A stretch of 64,000 nucleotides of DNA from VRUE01 sp963737575 (GTDB lineage: Bacteria; Actinomycetota; Thermoleophilia; Solirubrobacterales; 70-9), in NCBI GenBank assembly GCA_963737575.1, contig CAVTTJ010000007.1, forward strand, positions 1 to 64,000. Reading direction: 5' to 3'. A program made the translations under genes and the position numbers. Every line of letters starts with the position of its first letter. The first letter of the stretch is position 1. Below the pieces are notes generated by a model that was not told the origin of the DNA, did no database searches, and worked only from the letters and a program-made list of their open reading frames with translations. Below are positions 17,379 through 25,695 of the stretch, piece by piece.

Positions 17379-18200
17379 GTGCGCTTCGCCGCAATCTCCT
17401 GGAATCTCTTCCACGGTCGCGACTTCCCGCCCGACCCGGCGCTCCGGACGTGGCGCTCACGGCTGCTGCGAATCGCCGAGCGGAACGCGACCCACATCCA
17501 GGTCAACCGCGACCTCGAGGCCGAGTTCGCGGCGATGCTCGCGGGCTGGGAGTGGGACGTGGCGCTACTGCAGGAGTGCCCACCCCGCTACGCCGGGCCG
17601 CTTGCCCGGGCCGCCGCAGCCGAGGGCCATCGCGTCCTCACCTCGCGGAACTCACTGGCCCCGCTGCGGCGGGCGGCGGCCGCACTCAACCCCGACCTGA
17701 TCGCCTCCGGCGAGGGCGGCTCGAACCTGACCCTGGTCCGCGCGACGGGGGCGCTCGGCGCGATCGAGGAGCGCCGCGGGATGGCGATCCACGAGGGCCG
17801 GCCGGAGCGGCGGTCGATGGCGTTCACTCGGACCGGGTCCGGCGTCTGCATCGCCAACCTCCACGCCACGAACGACATCCCCGACCTCGCAGCCGAGGAC
17901 GTCGTCAGGGCCGCCGCCGCCGCGACCGAGTGGGCGTCCGGGGCGCCGCTTCTCTTCGGCGGCGACCTCAATCTGCGGCCGGGCGAGAGCCCGGCGCCCT
18001 TCGGGGAGCTCGAGGAGCGGTTCGGCCTGACCGGCACGACGGCGCCCGACGCGATCGACCACATGCTCGTCAGCGGCCTGGTGCAGGTCGAGCCCCCGGC
18101 GCGCTGGCCGGGCGAGCGTCGCGAGGTCGAGTGCGAGGGGCTGGCGCTCCGCCTTTCCGATCACGCACCCATCGAGTGCGGCCTCGAAGCATCCCGATGA
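17379..18200 (+). CDS. Endonuclease/exonuclease/phosphatase (EEP) family protein
   Basis: This 273-residue EEP-fold phosphodiesterase carries the catalytic set in order: ISWNLFHG (residue about 5), VALLQEC with the metal Glu (about 60), IANLHATND (about 160), FGGDLNLRPG (about 190), AIDHMLV and the final LSDHAPIECGL with catalytic Asp-His. GTG 17379 is only 18 nt from the divergent argF start, so the promoters overlap. There is no signal peptide, so it is cytoplasmic. Nucleic acid or phospholipid substrates are both possible. Confidence 0.85.
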   Translation: MRFAAISWNLFHGRDFPPDPALRTWRSRLLRIAERNATHIQVNRDLEAEFAAMLAGWEWDVALLQECPPRYAGPLARAAAAEGHRVLTSRNSLAPLRRAAAALNPDLIASGEGGSNLTLVRATGALGAIEERRGMAIHEGRPERRSMAFTRTGSGVCIANLHATNDIPDLAAEDVVRAAAAATEWASGAPLLFGGDLNLRPGESPAPFGELEERFGLTGTTAPDAIDHMLVSGLVQVEPPARWPGERREVECEGLALRLSDHAPIECGLEASR

Positions 18201-18261
18201 GGGTGTCGTGAGATAGTCACGTTTTCAGACCCGCAGCCGGACGACCAGGAGGCGAGCAGCA

Positions 18262-18689
18262 ATGGCCGAGAAAAAAAAACGAAAAGAACGAAAAAAGCCT
18301 CGTCTTCGAAAAAAGCGAAACCAAAAGCGAAAGCGAAATCGGGCAAAGCGAAAGCCAAACCGAAATCGAAACCGAAAGCTGCCGGCAGCACCGGCCTCGA
18401 CAAGAGCGTCGAGCAGTTCCGCGAAAGCCTCGAGCAGAGCGTCACGCTCAGCCGTGACCGGCTCCAGGAGGTCGTCGACGACGCAGTTCGTAGAGGCCGC
18501 ATGCAGCGCGGCGACGCCGAAAAGATGCTCTCCGACCTGATCAAGAAGGGCCGCCGGCAGACCGATGGCATGCTGAAGGAGCTGGAACGGCTGGTGCGCC
18601 AGGCGCGCAAAGGCGTCGGCGGCCACGCGGCCCCGGTGCGCAAACAGGCGACCCAGGCCGCGCGCCGCGCTCGCAAAAAACTCGGCTAG
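18262..18689 (+). CDS. Lys/Ala-rich coiled-coil protein with frameshift at an A9 run
   Basis: ATG 18262 follows AGGAGG by 9 nt and reads MAEKKK into nine consecutive A (18271-18279). The convincing protein lies in the -1 frame after the A run: a Lys/Ala tail, then TGLDKSVEQFRESLEQSV and a long amphipathic helix through DAEKMLSDLIKKGRRQTDG and LKELERLVRQARKG, to TAG at 18687. A tenth A, or slippage, would give one protein of about 142 residues. The helix resembles phasin-like or nucleoid-associated coiled coils. The low-GC start is unlike its neighbours. Confidence 0.65.
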
Positions 18690-18694
18690 GCCAG

Positions 18695-20041
18695 ATGGCG
18701 GCGACCGGTGAGATTGCGGCGGCGCGCCCGCGCCGTGGCCAGCAGCTCGAGGTCGAGGTCGAGTCGCTGGCATTCGGCGGCCGCGGGGTGGCGCGGGCCG
18801 AGGGTTTCGTCGTCTTCGTCGCCGGCGCACTTCCCGGCGATCGCGTCCTCGCCGAGGTGACGAAGGCGAAGCGGAGATTCGCCGAGGCCCAGGCGGTCGA
18901 GCTGATCCGACCTTCGCCCGACCGCGTCGCCGACGTCTGCGTCCACGAGGGCGAGCCCTGCCCGGGCGCGCCCTGGCAGGGGCTCCCCTACGAGCGCCAG
19001 CTCTCGCACAAGTCCGAGCAGGTTGCCGACGCGCTGCGACGGATCGGCGGGTTGGAGGGGTTCGAGCTCGAGGAGATCGAGCCCGCTATCGAACGGTGGC
19101 GCTACCGCAACAAGCTCGAGTACAGCTTCGGCGAGCACGACGGCGAGGTGGTGCTCGGCTTTCACGCGCGCGGCCGCTGGGACGTCGTCGTCGGCGTCGA
19201 GGACTGCCGTCTCGCCTCCGAGCGGGGAAACGAGACGCGCAACCGGGTCCGCGATTGGGCCCGGCTCGAGGCGGTCCCGGCCTACGACCGGCGGGCGGGC
19301 AAGGGAACGCTGCGGAACCTGGTGGTCCGCGAGGGATGGCGGACCGGCCAGATCCAGACCCGCCTCGTCACCTCGGCGGCCGCCTTCCCGAAGCCTCCGG
19401 TGGACCTCCACACGGCGATCGAGGGCGACTCCGGCGGGACCGGCGGGCCGACCGGTGTTCTCGGCGCGGAGCACCTCCGCGAGGAGCTCGCGGGACTCCG
19501 GCTCGAGATCTCCCACGACGCCTTCTTCCAGACCAACACGGAGATGGCCGAGCGCCTCTACGCGGTCGCCGCCGAGTACGCCAGCCTCAGCGGCAACGAG
19601 AGGGTCTTCGACCTCTATTGCGGGATCGGGACGATCGGCCTCTCGATGGCCGCGAGCGCGGGAGAGGTCTGGGGCCTCGAGCTCGTCCCTGACGCGATCG
19701 CCGACGCGAACCGCAACGCCGAGGCGAACGGGATCTCGAATGCGACATTCGTCACCGGCAGCGCCCGGACCGGAGTCCGACCCCTCATCGAGCAGGCCGG
19801 AAAGCCCGATGTCGTAGTCCTCGACCCGCCGCGGGCGGGCCTCTCGCAGAAGATCGTCCGGCGGGTGATCGAGTGCGACGCGAAGCGGATCGTCTACGTC
19901 TCCTGCAACCCGACGACACTCGCTCCCAACGCCGCCCAGCTCACCGAGGCCGGCTATAGGCTGGCCCGGGTGAGGCCGGTCGACATGTTCCCGCAGACCC
20001 CGCACATCGAGTGCGTGGCCCTGCTCGAGAAAGCCGCATGA
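18695..20041 (+). CDS. rlmD: 23S rRNA (uracil-5-)-methyltransferase, RlmD/RumA type
   Basis: This 448-residue enzyme has an N-terminal TRAM domain (VEVESLAFGGRGVAR), a cysteine cluster that may bind an iron-sulfur centre, and a C-terminal SAM methyltransferase: FDLYCGIGTIGLSM (SAM loop, residue about 305), VLDPPRAG (about 375) and the nucleophile motif YVSCNPTTL (about 400). It methylates a uridine at C5; whether the target is the RlmD or RlmC site, or tRNA, cannot be told from the sequence. Its stop overlaps the next ATG (ATGA). Confidence 0.9.
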   Translation: MAATGEIAAARPRRGQQLEVEVESLAFGGRGVARAEGFVVFVAGALPGDRVLAEVTKAKRRFAEAQAVELIRPSPDRVADVCVHEGEPCPGAPWQGLPYERQLSHKSEQVADALRRIGGLEGFELEEIEPAIERWRYRNKLEYSFGEHDGEVVLGFHARGRWDVVVGVEDCRLASERGNETRNRVRDWARLEAVPAYDRRAGKGTLRNLVVREGWRTGQIQTRLVTSAAAFPKPPVDLHTAIEGDSGGTGGPTGVLGAEHLREELAGLRLEISHDAFFQTNTEMAERLYAVAAEYASLSGNERVFDLYCGIGTIGLSMAASAGEVWGLELVPDAIADANRNAEANGISNATFVTGSARTGVRPLIEQAGKPDVVVLDPPRAGLSQKIVRRVIECDAKRIVYVSCNPTTLAPNAAQLTEAGYRLARVRPVDMFPQTPHIECVALLEKAA

Positions 20042-20814
20042 GCCGAGCCTTCGGGGTCGCGGCGGGGCTCGATCCCGAGGTCGCCGGTCCGCTGGCGGCA
20101 CGCTGCGCCGAGCTCGGATACGGGTCGCTGTGGTCGAACGACCACCCCGGCGCCAAGGGGCTCGAGACCCTCGCCGAGTTCGCGGCGGCGGCGCCGGAGG
20201 TCGAGCTTGGCGTCGCGGTGATCGCACTCGACCGGACCTCGCCGGAGGAGATCGCCGCCGACGTCGATCGGACCGGGCTCGACCCGTCGCGGCTCCTGCT
20301 CGGCGTCGGCGCCGGCTTCGCCGAGCGGCCGCTGACCCGGATGCGCGAGGCTGCGCCCGAGCTCCGCGAGCGGCTGCCCGGGGTACGGCTGGTGCTGGCG
20401 GCGATGGGGCCGAAGATGAGCGCGCTCGCCGGCGCCTCCTATGACGGCGCCTTCTTCAACTGGATGACGCCGGAGTTCGCGGCCGGAGCCCGAACTAGGG
20501 TCGAGGCGGGCGCCACCGAGGCGGGGCGGGAGGCACCGCCGGTGTTCGGCTATGTCCGCACGGCGGTCGGGCCCGACGCCGCCGAGCGCCTCGCAAAGGA
20601 GGAGTCCTTCTACCGCGACCTCCACGACGGCTACCGCAACCACTTCGACCGCCTCGACGAGCCCGTTGGGACCGTCGGCGTCGCCGCGGCCGACGGTGCC
20701 GACGCCCAGCGCCGGCTCGCCGCCTACACCGCCCTCGACACGATCGTCGTCCGCGCCCTCGCCAGCGCGACGGTCGAGGCGATGATTGCCGTCGCCGAGG
20801 CCGCCGCCCCCTGA
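20038..20814 (+). CDS. LLM-class (F420-type) oxidoreductase
   Basis: This 258-residue protein has a luciferase-like TIM barrel: AARCAELGYGSLWSNDHPG at the N-terminus, VELGVAVIALDRTSPEEIAAD, RLLLGVGAG and LAAMGPKMSALAG. These match F420- or flavin-dependent LLM proteins, though it is shorter than the usual 300-350 residues. It is translationally coupled to rlmD by an ATGA overlap. Actinobacterial members mostly use coenzyme F420; the substrate is unknown. Confidence 0.8.
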   Translation: MSRAFGVAAGLDPEVAGPLAARCAELGYGSLWSNDHPGAKGLETLAEFAAAAPEVELGVAVIALDRTSPEEIAADVDRTGLDPSRLLLGVGAGFAERPLTRMREAAPELRERLPGVRLVLAAMGPKMSALAGASYDGAFFNWMTPEFAAGARTRVEAGATEAGREAPPVFGYVRTAVGPDAAERLAKEESFYRDLHDGYRNHFDRLDEPVGTVGVAAADGADAQRRLAAYTALDTIVVRALASATVEAMIAVAEAAAP

Positions 20815-20818
20815 GCCG

Positions 20819-21705
20819 ATGAGGGTCCCGCGAGGACTCGTCCCGGCATTGCTCGCCGCCTGCGCGACATTCTGCACCCTGACCGCCGCGCCGGCCGCCG
20901 GCGCCGGACCATGCAGCGACGCGGTGGTCCATGACTACGCGGCGCCGCTCGCAGCGATGCCGCCGCTGACCCCTCTCGCGGCGGGGCGCACGACCCTTCC
21001 CTTCGGCCCCCGCGGACTGACGCTCATCCACCGCCCGGCGCGGCAGGTCGCCCTGGTCGGCACCGAAGAAGGCGTCGGCTTCGTCCTCACCACGGCGGCG
21101 GCGAGGAAGAGACCGGTGCGGCCGGGCTGGCTGGTCAGCACCAGAATGGTCAAGGTCAGTGAAGCCGGAAGTACGGAACGGGTGATCGAGACGCATCGGG
21201 CCCGGGTCGAGAAGCTCGCTCCCCATCGTCCGCTCCGGCTGGGGCTTGGCGTCTCGGGGGAACCCGGTTTCTACCGGGTCGAAATCGTGTTCCGCAACCG
21301 TGCCGGCAAGCTGCTCGGGCGGTTCGGCGAATACCGCAGCATCCTGGCGGGGAGTCTCGACGTCCGGTTCTCCCTCGACACGACGGCCGTCCACCCCGGC
21401 GAGACGATCGACCCGCGGCTCGAAAACATCGGCGCGGCCTATCTCTCCTTCGGCCTCGGGGCGCGGATCGAAGTCCTGCAGGCCGGCGGCTGGGCCCTGC
21501 GCCGTTCGGAAACGGCCCCGTGCCCGCGATCGGAGTCGTGCTGGGGGCAGGCGAAGCCGCCTCCTGCTGGCGGCAGACGATCCCCGCCGGCGCCTCCCCC
21601 GGCGCCTACCGGGCCGGCCTCCACTTCTCCTACCAGCTGCGCACCGGCCGCCTGCCAATCGGCAGCGCCGAAGACCGATACGCCGAATTCCAGATCGTCC
21701 CCTGA
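20819..21705 (+). pseudogene. Secreted hypothetical protein, single frameshift
   Basis: From ATG 20819, 4 nt after the LLM stop, a signal peptide (ALLAACATFCTLTAAPAAGAG) is followed by a beta-rich protein. Near 21502 the frame is lost (GGWALRRSE). Adding one base in CGCC joins it to the frame reading GNGPVPAIGVVLGAGEAASC and AGLHFSYQLRTGRLP, ending EFQIVP at 21705. The total would be about 295 residues. No named family was recognised; an Ig-like or cupredoxin-like fold is possible. Indel error is as likely as decay. Confidence 0.6.
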
Positions 21706-21743
21706 GCCCGGTACGGCGGTGGGGTGAGTCGGCCGTCGCCCCC

Positions 21744-22406
21744 TCAGTACGGAGGCAGGTCCTCGTACCACTCGCCGAGGATCCTGAACGCCCGCCAGAA
21801 GCGCTGCTTGGCCCCCTCCTCGTCGAGGGAGTCGTCTATGTCGGGGGTGTAGAGCGCGTCGATCGTCGGGGTGAAGGCCTGGATCTCGCCCTCGCGCTGC
21901 TCGAGATTGCGCGAGAGCGGCAGCTCGAGGCCGTTGACGACCCGCAGCGCCGGCTCCCCCATCACGACCAGGATCTTCGGCTGGACGATCGCGATCTCCT
22001 CGACGAGGCGCCGGACGCACTCGGGCGCCGCCAGGTCGGGCTCGGCAATCGGGCACTTGACGCAGAGGGTCCCGTAGACGACCAACGGGTCGATTCCGAG
22101 TCGCTTGAAGCTTTTCATCAGGGCGTTGCCGGCGCGCCCGTAGAAGGCGACCCCCTCTTCGATCTCCGCCACCGCGGGGGCGTGCTTGACCATCAGGACG
22201 TCGGCCTGGGGGTGGCCGGAGCCGAGCACCGGCATCAGCTTCCCGCGCGGGCAGTGCGGACACTCCTGCAGGTCGTGGGTCAGCTGGTTGAGCTCGCGGA
22301 TCGCGCGCTCGAGGTACTTCTCTCTTATCTCGTCGTCGGTTGCCGGCACGCTGGCCGATTTCTTTGACGAGTCCGCCGCGGCTCCTCTAGCGCGGCCCGC
22401 CTGCAT
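21744..22406 (-). CDS. Uracil-DNA glycosylase superfamily protein (family 4-like, variant motif)
   Basis: This 220-residue protein has four cysteines placed as in iron-sulfur family 4 UDGs (CPHC near residue 49; CVKC and then C near residues 114-127). The motif GVAFYGRAGNALMKSF and the strand ILVVMGEPALRVV fit the superfamily. The catalytic-pocket motif usually written GEAPG reads KHAPA here, so uracil excision is not assured. It starts at the TGATG overlap with the PHP gene, so the two are coupled. It ends about 40 nt from the convergent secreted protein. Confidence 0.75.
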   Translation of the reverse strand: MQAGRARGAAADSSKKSASVPATDDEIREKYLERAIRELNQLTHDLQECPHCPRGKLMPVLGSGHPQADVLMVKHAPAVAEIEEGVAFYGRAGNALMKSFKRLGIDPLVVYGTLCVKCPIAEPDLAAPECVRRLVEEIAIVQPKILVVMGEPALRVVNGLELPLSRNLEQREGEIQAFTPTIDALYTPDIDDSLDEEGAKQRFWRAFRILGEWYEDLPPY

Positions 22407-23683
22407 CAGCTCTTGCTCGGCGACCTGCCGCGCCGTGGGCGCCCGCCCCGCACCGGCTTCGCGTTGGAGACCTTGCGCTTCGAGGCTTTCGGCCGGCCGG
22501 TCGTCTGCAACAGCTTCAGGGCCTGGACGTAGACGAGGTTCTTGTGCTTGCGGGTGATGTCGGCGTCGCGCATGGCCTCGAGGAACTCCGCCGGCCCCTC
22601 GAACTCATGGATCCGCATCCGCACGCTGCCGAGGGCCTGGGCGACGTGGCCGTCGGAGCCGGCCCCGGGGACGATCCGGTACTTGCGGGCGAACCGCTCG
22701 GCCTCCTCGTTGAACGCCGTCAGCGCGACCCGCGGGTTGAAGACCTCGAGGATGTCGATCTCCTCGACGATGTCGAGGAGATGCTCGTAGTCGGGGACCG
22801 AGTGGAAGCGGTCGAACGGGTGCGGGACGTAGACGAGGCCGCCCTGGCCGCGGATCGCGGCGATCGTCTCGGCCATCGTCATCCCGCGCGGGATCTTCTC
22901 CTCGAGGAAGAGGCCGATCACCTCTCCCTGCTCGGCGGTCTTCACCTCCTCGCCGACGATCACCGTCAGGTCGTCCATCTCGGCGGCGATCCGCGCCGCC
23001 TCGAGCGCGCCGGAGACCTCGTTGTGATCTGTGACCGCTATCGCGCCGAGGCCCCGGTCGCGTGCGGTCTCGAGCAGGACCTCGACCGGGGTCGCGCAAT
23101 CCGGCGAGTGGTCGGTGTGCATGTGGAGGTCGACCTCGATCAGGGGACGCCCGGTGATCCGGCGCCGGACCTCGCGGTTCCCCTCGGGGTCGTGGCGGCG
23201 GGCAAGGATCCGGCGGTAGATCGCCTCGAGCTCCCTCGCAACCGCTGCCCAATCCCGGTCGGGGCCGGCTGGCTCGACGAGCTCGTAGGGGCCGGGGAAG
23301 TAGCGCTCGAGCAGTTCGGCCGTCGCGGTCGCGGCGACGGTGCGGGCGTCGAGGCGGCCGAAGAAGATCTCGACCAGGGGCCGCGCCACCTGGGTCGAGA
23401 GCACCCGTTCCTGAGGGGAGTGGAAGGTCGCGACGTTGAGCGAGTTCGAGTGCCGCAGCGCGCCCGAGGCGACGCTAGGCGCGAACGGGTCGTGGACGTG
23501 GACGATGTCGAGGTCGGTCGAGCCGAGCCGCCTCTTCACCGGGTCCCCGGCCGCGATCCTGATGACCTCATGGCCGCGGGAGGCGAGCTCCTCGGAGACC
23601 CGGTCGACGTACTCGTTGACAGGCGCACGCGCCCGCCGCCGCACGGGCGTCACCTGCGCTATCGAGAGAGCCTCAACCTCCAC
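22406..23683 (-). CDS. GT4 N-terminal-domain/PHP-domain fusion protein
   Basis: About 425 residues. The first 150 look like the N-terminal half of a PimA-like GT-B glycosyltransferase (GHEVIRIA, IVHVHDPFAPS, NVATFHSPQERV). The sugar-nucleotide domain is missing apart from a terminal helix (WAAVARELEAIYRRIL). From about residue 185 a complete PHP metallo-phosphoesterase domain follows: DLHMHTDHSPDC, AVTDHNEVSG, GEEVKT, VPHPFDRFH and GAGSDGH, with all metal ligands. The C-terminus is basic (SKRKVSNAK, GRPRRGRSPSK). GTG 23683 opens the gene. It sits inside the inositol-lipid cluster, which suggests a lipid-phosphate role, by inference. Confidence 0.75.
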   Translation of the reverse strand: MEVEALSIAQVTPVRRRARAPVNEYVDRVSEELASRGHEVIRIAAGDPVKRRLGSTDLDIVHVHDPFAPSVASGALRHSNSLNVATFHSPQERVLSTQVARPLVEIFFGRLDARTVAATATAELLERYFPGPYELVEPAGPDRDWAAVARELEAIYRRILARRHDPEGNREVRRRITGRPLIEVDLHMHTDHSPDCATPVEVLLETARDRGLGAIAVTDHNEVSGALEAARIAAEMDDLTVIVGEEVKTAEQGEVIGLFLEEKIPRGMTMAETIAAIRGQGGLVYVPHPFDRFHSVPDYEHLLDIVEEIDILEVFNPRVALTAFNEEAERFARKYRIVPGAGSDGHVAQALGSVRMRIHEFEGPAEFLEAMRDADITRKHKNLVYVQALKLLQTTGRPKASKRKVSNAKPVRGGRPRRGRSPSKS

Positions 23684-23736
23684 TGGACGACCAGCATATG
23701 AGCCCGCCGCCCGCGGCGGGCCGATTGGCCGGCCCG

Positions 23737-24912
23737 TTACTCGGGCTCGACGGCCGCGGCCCTGGTGGCGCCGGGGACCTTGCCCTCGCCGCGCGCGTTC
23801 GCGGCGATGAACTCCTCGGTCTGCTCCCGCGCCTCGTCGTCGGGGCGCTGGGAGTGCGGCGACTTCATCAGGTAGCTGGATGGCCCGTCGAGCTGGCCGG
23901 CGATGCCGTTGTTGAGCGCCAGCTTGATTATCCGGACCGCGTCGATGACGACTCCGGCGGAGTTCGGCGAGTCCCAGACCTCGAGCTTCAGCTCGGCGGT
24001 CAGCGGCACGTCGCCGAAGGCCTTGCCCTCGAGCCGGATGTGCGCCCACTTGCGGTCGGTGAGCCAGGCGACATAGTCGGAGGGCCCGACGTGGACGTCC
24101 TCGGCGGGCAGCTCATGGCCCATGATCGAGGTGACGGCGTTGGTCTTCGAGATCTTCTTCGAGTCGAGCCGCTCGCGCTCGAGCATGTTGTAGAAGTCCA
24201 TGTTGCCGCCGACGTTGAGCTGCGAGGTCCGCTCGAGGCGGACGCCGCGGTCGTGGAAGAGGCGGGCGAGCTGGCGGTGGACGATCGTCGCCCCGACCTG
24301 GGACTTGATGTCGTCGCCGATGATCGGCAGCCCGGCCTCGGTGAAGCGCTTGTCCCAGTAGTCCTCGCGGGCGATGAAGACCGGCAGGCAGTTGACAAAC
24401 CCGACGCCGGCCTTGAGCGCCTGCTCGACGTACCACTTGGTCGCGTCCTCGGAGCCGACCGGGAGATAACAGACGAGCACGTCCGCGCGGCTCTCCTTGA
24501 GGATCCCGACGACGTCGGCGGTTTCGCCCGGGGCTTTGGTGATTTTCTCCTTCAGGTACTTGCCGAGGCCGTCGTGGGTCATCCCGCGCTCGACCTTGAC
24601 CCCGAGCTCAGGGACGTCGGCGAATTTGATCGTGTCGTTCTGCCCCGACCAGATCGCCTCCGAGAGGTCCTTGCCGACCTTCTCGATGTCGATGTCGAAG
24701 GCGGCGACGAACTCGATGTCGCGGACGTGGTAGCCGCCGAGGTCGACGTGCATCAGGCCCGGGACTTCGTCGCCCGGATCGGCGTCCTGGTAGTACTGGA
24801 TACCCTGGATGAAGGAGTTGGCGCAGTTGCCGACGCCGACGATCGCGACCCGGACCTTCTCGTCGGTGCGGGCGACGCCGTTGCCGTTGCTTGCTCCGTT
24901 CGTCTCGCTCAT
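23737..24912 (-). CDS. ino1: Inositol-3-phosphate synthase (actinobacterial type)
   Basis: This 391-residue NAD-dependent enzyme converts glucose 6-phosphate to inositol 3-phosphate. The NAD loop VAIVGVGNCANSFIQG is near residue 22; the lyase core includes VNCLPVFIA, IGDDIKSQVGATIVHR and the signature LNVGGNMDFYNML. ELKLEVWDSPNSAGVVIDA closes the Rossmann domain, as in the mycobacterial enzyme. It lies downstream of the CDP-alcohol phosphatidyltransferase, so substrate supply and lipid synthesis are linked. AGGAAG precedes ATG 24912. Confidence 0.95.
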   Translation of the reverse strand: MSETNGASNGNGVARTDEKVRVAIVGVGNCANSFIQGIQYYQDADPGDEVPGLMHVDLGGYHVRDIEFVAAFDIDIEKVGKDLSEAIWSGQNDTIKFADVPELGVKVERGMTHDGLGKYLKEKITKAPGETADVVGILKESRADVLVCYLPVGSEDATKWYVEQALKAGVGFVNCLPVFIAREDYWDKRFTEAGLPIIGDDIKSQVGATIVHRQLARLFHDRGVRLERTSQLNVGGNMDFYNMLERERLDSKKISKTNAVTSIMGHELPAEDVHVGPSDYVAWLTDRKWAHIRLEGKAFGDVPLTAELKLEVWDSPNSAGVVIDAVRIIKLALNNGIAGQLDGPSSYLMKSPHSQRPDDEAREQTEEFIAANARGEGKVPGATRAAAVEPE

Positions 24913-24973
24913 GAAAATGGAAGTCCTTCCTGGTTCAGGCTGAGTGGCAAATCACACCCGGGACTGGGTCCGG

Positions 24974-25660
24974 TTACACGCCGGGAGGGTCCGGGGCCTC
25001 TCCGCCGCGGTCGTTCTGCTCGGGGTTCCTGAGCTCGTTACGGACGTGCCAGACCCGCTGGATCGTGGTGACCGTGGTCAACGCGGCGATCGCGTAGATC
25101 GCGGGCGCCAGCAGTTCGAAATCCCCGATTCCGGCGCCCTTGGCGAAGACCAAGCCGATCGAAAGTAGCACCACCCGGACCGGCCGCGTCGCCAACCCGA
25201 CCGTGCACTCGACGCCCAGGGCCTCGGCCCGGGCGCGGGTGTAGGAGACCATCAGCGAGCCGAGCACGGCGACCACGCACATCGCCGCCGCGAAGTCCTG
25301 GCCGTTGGCGGCGAAGTAGCCGGCGACCGCTGCGAGCACGATTCCCTCCTCGATCCGGTCCAGCGTCGAGTCGAGGAAGGCGCCGAACAGCGTCCCCTTG
25401 CCCGACATCCGCGAGTAGCGGCCGTCGAGCGTGTCCATCACCGAGCCGACGATGAACGCGATCCCGGCGAGGAAGAAGAGGCGCTGGGTGATCAGCGCCG
25501 CCGCGACCAGATTGAGGATCAGGCCGGCGACCGAGATGGTGTTCGGCGTCAGCCGCGACTCGATCAGCCGCTCGCGGGCGTAGAGGCGAAGCTCCTGGCC
25601 GCTGCGGGCCTGGCGGCCGTTGCGGCGGGCCCCTGGTGCCCTTGGGGGCGCGGAGTCCAT
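24974..25660 (-). CDS. pgsA: CDP-alcohol phosphatidyltransferase, probable phosphatidylinositol-phosphate synthase
   Basis: This 228-residue membrane enzyme has the family catalytic motif: DTLDGRYSR, then FGAFLDSTLDR, giving the four metal-binding Asp residues (the usual AR is SR here). About six hydrophobic helices surround it. Beside ino1, the likely acceptor is inositol 1-phosphate, giving phosphatidylinositol phosphate as in mycobacterial PgsA1. Phosphatidylglycerol phosphate synthase is a less likely alternative. The fold and family are seen; the substrate is inferred from context. Confidence 0.85.
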   Translation of the reverse strand: MDSAPPRAPGARRNGRQARSGQELRLYARERLIESRLTPNTISVAGLILNLVAAALITQRLFFLAGIAFIVGSVMDTLDGRYSRMSGKGTLFGAFLDSTLDRIEEGIVLAAVAGYFAANGQDFAAAMCVVAVLGSLMVSYTRARAEALGVECTVGLATRPVRVVLLSIGLVFAKGAGIGDFELLAPAIYAIAALTTVTTIQRVWHVRNELRNPEQNDRGGEAPDPPGV

Positions 25661-25695
25661 CGAGAACTGAGGCTAGTTGATCGAGGCGGAGTCGG

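Noticed and set aside
14655..18200. A 1,181-codon rightward open frame over prmC, lgt and argF
   Set aside because: Only its last 274 codons (from GTG 17379) encode a recognisable protein. The rest is antisense to three well-identified leftward genes and reads as Arg/Asp/Gly-rich shadow.
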